From the NCBI RefSeq assembly GCF_010500245.1, contig NZ_JAAGOX010000001.1:124001-188000 (forward strand): a DNA stretch of 64,000 nucleotides, read 5' to 3'. The notes beneath the pieces were generated by a model, which did no database searches, had not been told where the DNA came from, and saw nothing but the letters and a program-made list of their open reading frames with translations. Below are positions 60,155 through 64,000 of the stretch, piece by piece (position 1 is the stretch's first letter; each line of letters begins with the position of its first letter). The stretch is from Ruegeria sp. PrR005 (lineage in GTDB: Bacteria; Pseudomonadota; Alphaproteobacteria; Rhodobacterales; Rhodobacteraceae). The position numbers and the translations under genes are program-made.

Positions 60155-61201
60155 ATGGGACTTTTCATACTCCGGCGGTTTGGGGTGATGCTGCTGACGG
60201 CATTATGCCTGACCTTCATCGTCTTCTTCCTGACCAACCTGTACCCCAACCTGGAAAAACTGGCGAAGACCCAGGGCAACCAGCGGATGAGCGACGAGCA
60301 GGTGCAGACCTGGCTCGACAATCGCGGCTACAGCGAGCCGCTGCTTACCAAATACGGGCGCTGGCTGGGTGTGGTGCCGGGCTTTACCAAGACCCTGAAC
60401 GACGGCCAATTCGTGGGCAGCTGCGTGCGTCCCGGCGTGACCCAGGAGGAAACGCCACGGTTCTGCGGTATTGCTCAAGGCGACTGGGGCTACTCCACCC
60501 GGTTCAAGGCCGATGTCGATGAGATCATCTGGAAACGGCTGGGCAACACGCTTTACCTGATGATGTGGGTGATGATCCTGATGGTGCCCTCGGCCCTGTT
60601 GGTGGGCGTGTTGGCGGGCATGCGCGAAGGATCGCGAACGGACCGTTCGCTTTCCACCTTCTCGATCCTCAGCACCGCGACACCGGAATATGTGTCGGGC
60701 GTGATCTTTATCGCGGTCTTCACCTCTTCAACGGTGGGGCTTAAATGGTTCAAGGGCACCGCGACCCAAGCGATGGAAGAACCGACGTTTGAGAACTTCT
60801 TTCTGCCGGTGCTGACCATTGCGCTGTATGGCATGGGCTATATCGCACGGATGACCCGCGCCTCGATGACCGAGGTGATGACGGCGCAATACATCCGCAC
60901 CGCACGGCTCAAGGGCGTGTCTTTCCCCAATATCGTGATCAAACACGCGCTCAGAAACGCGCTGATCGCGCCTTTTACGGTGATCATGCTGCAATTCCCC
61001 TGGCTGTTGAACGGTGTCGTCATCGTCGAGAGCCTGTTCAACTACAAAGGCTTCGGCTGGGTTCTGGTCGAGGCGGCGGGCAATAACGACATCCAGCTCC
61101 TGCTGGCGGTATCGGTGGTTTCGGTCTTCGTGGTTCTGATCACGCAGCTGATCTCGGATATCGGCTATGTCTACCTCAACCCGCGCATCCGCATTTCGTA
61201 A
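60155..61201 (+). CDS. ABC transporter permease (DppB-type)
   Basis: A 348-aa inner-membrane permease with an N-terminal membrane segment (LFILRRFGVMLLTALCLTFI), a periplasmic loop about 100 residues long holding two cysteines, and the core permease domain with the coupling motif ARLKGVSFPNIVIKHALRNA near residue 248. The long loop after helix 1 is typical of the DppB group. It pairs with the next gene, 14 bp downstream. Confidence 0.93.
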   Translation: MGLFILRRFGVMLLTALCLTFIVFFLTNLYPNLEKLAKTQGNQRMSDEQVQTWLDNRGYSEPLLTKYGRWLGVVPGFTKTLNDGQFVGSCVRPGVTQEETPRFCGIAQGDWGYSTRFKADVDEIIWKRLGNTLYLMMWVMILMVPSALLVGVLAGMREGSRTDRSLSTFSILSTATPEYVSGVIFIAVFTSSTVGLKWFKGTATQAMEEPTFENFFLPVLTIALYGMGYIARMTRASMTEVMTAQYIRTARLKGVSFPNIVIKHALRNALIAPFTVIMLQFPWLLNGVVIVESLFNYKGFGWVLVEAAGNNDIQLLLAVSVVSVFVVLITQLISDIGYVYLNPRIRIS

Positions 61202-61215
61202 GGGAGGAACGGGAC

Positions 61216-62418
61216 ATGGAACCTCTCGGTACATTCGAAATCATCATCCGCGTGCTGTACCAGCTGTCATCGGTCTGGATCGCACTCTTGCTGCTCTTTG
61301 CCCTGTCGATCGCGTTCAAGCGGCGGCTGGGGCTCTACGGCAAGCTGTTTGACAGCCCCATCGGCATGATCGGCTTTGGCCTGGTGATGTTCTGGGTCTT
61401 TGTCGGCATCTTTGGCGCCATGGACCTAATCATCACCCATGACCCGCTGAGCCAAGTCTCGGGCATGAAGAACAAGCTGCCCGGCACGCCATTGGCGGGG
61501 GCCGAGCAAGGAGAATATGCCTGGTATCTGCTGGGTGGTGACAACCTGGCCCGTGATGTGTTCAGCCGGGTGATCAAGGGCGCCTGGATCGTGGTGCAGA
61601 TCGCACCGCTGGCGACGCTGTTCGCCTTCATGGTCGGCATCACGCTGGGCCTGCCGGCGGGTTATTATGGCGGGCGGCTGGACACGTTTCTGTCTTTCCT
61701 TGCCAACCTGATCCTGGCCTTTCCGGTCATCTTGCTGTTCTACCTGCTGGTCACACCCGAGATCGTGGCGACCGGCCTGCCCACCATGATGGCCATCGTG
61801 CTGTTCATGTTCCCGATCATTTTCCTGGGCGTGCTGCTGAACTCGCGTTACCGCACCCAGCCCGCGTTCCGTACGCCGCTGCTGATCGGGGTGCTGGGGT
61901 TCGCGCTGTGGCTCTATCTGGCACTGATTTCAGAAGGCGGCTATCTGGTACGCAGCATTCCCGGCCTGCCCTCGGTGCTTGACCCGTTCGACATTCCGGG
62001 CGGCATCCTGGTGGTCTTTGTCTCGGTGGTCTTCGTTAACTCGCCCACGGTGTTCCGTATCGTGCGGGGCCTGGCGATGGACATCAAGACACGCGACTAT
62101 GTCGCCGCCGCCCAGACCCGGGGCGAAGGCCCCTGGTACATCATGCTGTGGGAGATCCTGCCCAATGCGCGCGGGCCGCTGATTGTCGATTTCTGCCTGC
62201 GCATCGGCTATACCACCATCCTTCTGGGGACCTTGGGCTTCTTTGGCCTGGGTCTGCCGCCGGAAAGCCCGGACTGGGGCAGCACGATCAACGAGGGCCG
62301 CAAGCTGTTGTCGATCTACCTGCACCCAGCCCTGCCACCGGCATTGGCGCTGCTGTCGCTGGTTCTGGGTCTGAACCTCTTGGCGGACGGGCTGCGCGAG
62401 GAAAGCCTGAAGGACTGA
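61216..62418 (+). CDS. ABC transporter permease (DppC-type, with insertion)
   Basis: Second permease of the operon, 400 aa, longer than the usual 290-300 aa for DppC. The coupling motif is AAAQTRGEGPWYIMLWEILP near residue 295. Extra residues about 185-260 form one or two additional hydrophobic segments (VLFMFPIIFLGVLLN, LLIGVLGFALWLYLALI). The C-terminal family end (LGLNLLADGLRE) is complete. The insertion is part of the reading frame and no frameshift is visible. Confidence 0.9.
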   Translation: MEPLGTFEIIIRVLYQLSSVWIALLLLFALSIAFKRRLGLYGKLFDSPIGMIGFGLVMFWVFVGIFGAMDLIITHDPLSQVSGMKNKLPGTPLAGAEQGEYAWYLLGGDNLARDVFSRVIKGAWIVVQIAPLATLFAFMVGITLGLPAGYYGGRLDTFLSFLANLILAFPVILLFYLLVTPEIVATGLPTMMAIVLFMFPIIFLGVLLNSRYRTQPAFRTPLLIGVLGFALWLYLALISEGGYLVRSIPGLPSVLDPFDIPGGILVVFVSVVFVNSPTVFRIVRGLAMDIKTRDYVAAAQTRGEGPWYIMLWEILPNARGPLIVDFCLRIGYTTILLGTLGFFGLGLPPESPDWGSTINEGRKLLSIYLHPALPPALALLSLVLGLNLLADGLREESLKD

Positions 62419-62429
62419 CGTGAACACGG

Positions 62430-62481
62430 CCGGGGGGCCAGCCCCCCGGACCCCCCGGAGTATTTCGGGCGAAATGAAGAA
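62430..62481 (+). repeat. Intergenic hairpin plus GGAGTATTT element, copy 2
   Basis: Perfect stem CCGGGGGG-CCAG-CCCCCCGG followed by ACCCCCCGGAGTATTT and a purine-rich tail AAATGAAGAA. The same layout is found at 4121-4178 on the other strand. Here it is inside an operon, between permease and ATPase genes. Confidence 0.55.
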
Positions 62482-62523
62482 CAAGGGGTCGAAATGGCCC
62501 ACGCTCCAACAGGGAGATGCATA

Positions 62524-64000
62524 ATGTCGAAACTGGCGGAATATGACGGGCCGATCCTGGAGATCGACAAGCTGTCGATTTCCTTTTTCACCCGGCTGCG
62601 GGAAATCCCCGCAGTGATGGATTTCTCGGTCACCGTACAGCCCGGCGAGGCGGTGGGTTTGGTCGGCGAAAGCGGTTGCGGCAAGTCCACTGTGGCACTG
62701 GGGGTGATGCAGGACCTGGGCAAGAACGGTCGTATCGTGGGCGGCACGATCAAGTTCAAGGGCCGTGATCTGGCGCAGATGAGTGCCGACGAGCTGCGCG
62801 ACATTCGCGGCAACGAGATCGCGATGATCTATCAGGAGCCAATGGCGAGCCTCAATCCGGCGATGAAGATCGGCAGACAATTGATGGAAGTGCCGATGAT
62901 CCATGAGGGGGTCAGCAAGGAAGAGGCGCGTAAACGCGCGCTCGAAGTGGTAACAGACGTGCGCCTGCCCGATCCGGAGCGGATGCTGAACAGCTATCCA
63001 CACCAGCTGTCAGGCGGCCAGCAGCAGCGCATCGTCATCGCCATGGCGCTGATGTCGAAACCGGCGCTGCTGATCCTGGACGAACCGACCACAGCTCTGG
63101 ACGTGACGGTCGAGGCCGCGGTGGTCGAGCTGGTCAAGGACCTGGGTAAGAAATACGGCACCTCGATGCTGTTCATCAGTCACAATCTGGGCCTGGTGCT
63201 GGAGACCTGTGACAGGCTTTGCGTGATGTATTCCGGCGAAGCGGTGGAGCGCGGCTCGATCAAGGATGTCTTCGACGAGATGCAGCACCCCTATACCCAA
63301 GCGCTGTTCCGCTCGATCCCGCTGCCGGGCGCCGACAAGAACAGCCGCCCGCTGGTGGCCATTCCTGGCAACTTCCCTCTGCCCCACGAGCGCCCGCCCG
63401 GCTGCAACTTTGGTCCGCGCTGTGACTATTTCGAAGCTGGACGCTGTGACGCGCAGGATATCCTGATGGAGGCGGTGCCGGGCAACGACCGCCACCACAC
63501 CCGGTGCCTGAAATTCCGCGAGATCGACTGGAACGCGCCGATCACCCTCGCGGCACAAAAGGAAAAGGGCGAGATCGGCGAGGTGGTTCTGAAGATGGAC
63601 AACCTCAAGAAGTATTACGAGGTCTCGGCCAATGCCCTGTTCGGCGGCGGCGAGAAGAAGGTGGTCAAGGCCAACGAGACCTTGTCATTCGAGGCACGCG
63701 AATCCGAAACGCTGGCAATCGTTGGCGAAAGCGGCTGCGGCAAGTCCACCTTTGCCAAGGTGCTGATGGGGCTCGAGACCGCCACTGACGGCCACATCCT
63801 GCTGGACAACCGCAGCATAGAACAGATCCCGATCGAGGCGCGCGACACCAAGACCGTCTCAGACGTGCAGATGGTGTTCCAGAACCCGTTCGACACGCTC
63901 AACCCCTCGATGACCGTGGGCCGCCAGATCATCCGCGCGCTCGAAATCTTTGGCATCGGCAAGACCGATGGCGAGCGGCAACAGCGGATGCTGGAACTGC
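62524..64000 (+). CDS. ABC transporter ATPase with two fused nucleotide-binding domains, 3' end missing
   Basis: Energy-coupling protein of the same operon. The first domain has Walker A GESGCGKS at residues 48-55, signature YPHQLSGGQQQRIVIAMALM and Walker B LLILDEPTTALD. A Cys-containing C-terminal oligopeptide-transporter domain follows (PPGCNFGPRCDYF ... HTRCL). The second domain starts near residue 345 with its own Walker A GESGCGKS at about residue 400. The window ends before its signature motif, so about 100 or more residues are missing. Fused DppD-DppF-type ATPases are common. Confidence 0.92.
   Translation, partial: MSKLAEYDGPILEIDKLSISFFTRLREIPAVMDFSVTVQPGEAVGLVGESGCGKSTVALGVMQDLGKNGRIVGGTIKFKGRDLAQMSADELRDIRGNEIAMIYQEPMASLNPAMKIGRQLMEVPMIHEGVSKEEARKRALEVVTDVRLPDPERMLNSYPHQLSGGQQQRIVIAMALMSKPALLILDEPTTALDVTVEAAVVELVKDLGKKYGTSMLFISHNLGLVLETCDRLCVMYSGEAVERGSIKDVFDEMQHPYTQALFRSIPLPGADKNSRPLVAIPGNFPLPHERPPGCNFGPRCDYFEAGRCDAQDILMEAVPGNDRHHTRCLKFREIDWNAPITLAAQKEKGEIGEVVLKMDNLKKYYEVSANALFGGGEKKVVKANETLSFEARESETLAIVGESGCGKSTFAKVLMGLETATDGHILLDNRSIEQIPIEARDTKTVSDVQMVFQNPFDTLNPSMTVGRQIIRALEIFGIGKTDGERQQRMLEL

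Overview
The window reads as a stretch of chromosome from an alphaproteobacterium of the order Rhodobacterales, most likely the Roseobacter/Ruegeria group. The evidence is the high GC content, the fused ispDF gene, the ctrA-sciP pair, LpxI in place of LpxH, a non-pyrrolysine MttB-family methyltransferase, the lineage-restricted families DUF6456, DUF6477 and DUF1153, and many 1-4 bp ATGA, GTGA or TGATG gene overlaps. No tRNA, rRNA, CRISPR array, prophage or insertion sequence was seen. The content is mostly core genome.

Layout. Bases 1-4.1 kb: the 5' end of dusB (nifR3), then ispDF-pgpA-cinA-type amidase and a lone ammonium transporter. 4.1-15 kb: a MmgE/PrpD protein with a RatA/COQ10-type protein, hpt, an RcnB-like protein, a LysR regulator divergent from cytochrome c', a diheme cytochrome, lipA with an M20 amidohydrolase, a peroxiredoxin convergent with oxyR, and the DUF6456/DUF6477 pair. 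15-27 kb: an MttB-family methyltransferase, guaA, a 660-bp gene-free stretch, a FadL porin, two EamA transporters, a P-loop ATPase, metA, an alpha/beta hydrolase, ppk2-tetR and an FkbM methyltransferase. 27-36 kb: rplM-rpsI, a MocR-type regulator divergent from a DUF1127 gene, a thioesterase, an enoyl-CoA hydratase, trmFO, a methyltransferase, gluQ, hisI and an Fe-S scaffold-like gene. 36-43 kb: recG-ligA-ctrA-sciP on the minus strand and mnmA on the plus strand. 43-56 kb: a long minus-strand envelope and translation cluster, pyrH-frr-uppS-cdsA-dxr-rseP-(41-aa ORF)-bamA-skp-fabZ-lpxA-lpxI-lpxB. 56-64 kb: miaA, an AraC regulator and a peptide-type ABC transporter operon cut by the right edge.

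How the genes work together. The envelope cluster joins isoprenoid synthesis (dxr; ispDF at the left end), undecaprenyl carrier (uppS), phospholipid (cdsA; pgpA at the left end), lipid A (lpxA, lpxI, lpxB, fabZ) and outer-membrane assembly (bamA, skp, rseP). The ctrA-sciP pair is the cell-cycle regulator and its probable inhibitor.

Most notable unannotated signals: (1) a 40-codon single-membrane-segment ORF at 35802-35924 with a perfect Shine-Dalgarno, its own terminator and an exact alphaproteobacterial LexA box, so a candidate SOS-induced small membrane protein; (2) a second small membrane protein of 41 aa between rseP and bamA; (3) an approximately 170-nt region upstream of trmFO that folds on paper into a three-way junction with a GNRA-capped hairpin; (4) a perfect 14-bp inverted repeat that buries the ligA start codon and carries an 8-codon upstream ORF; (5) a cluster of GTAC-core palindromes between the MocR regulator and the DUF1127 gene; (6) a MetA whose residue 111 predicts acetyl-CoA rather than succinyl-CoA use.
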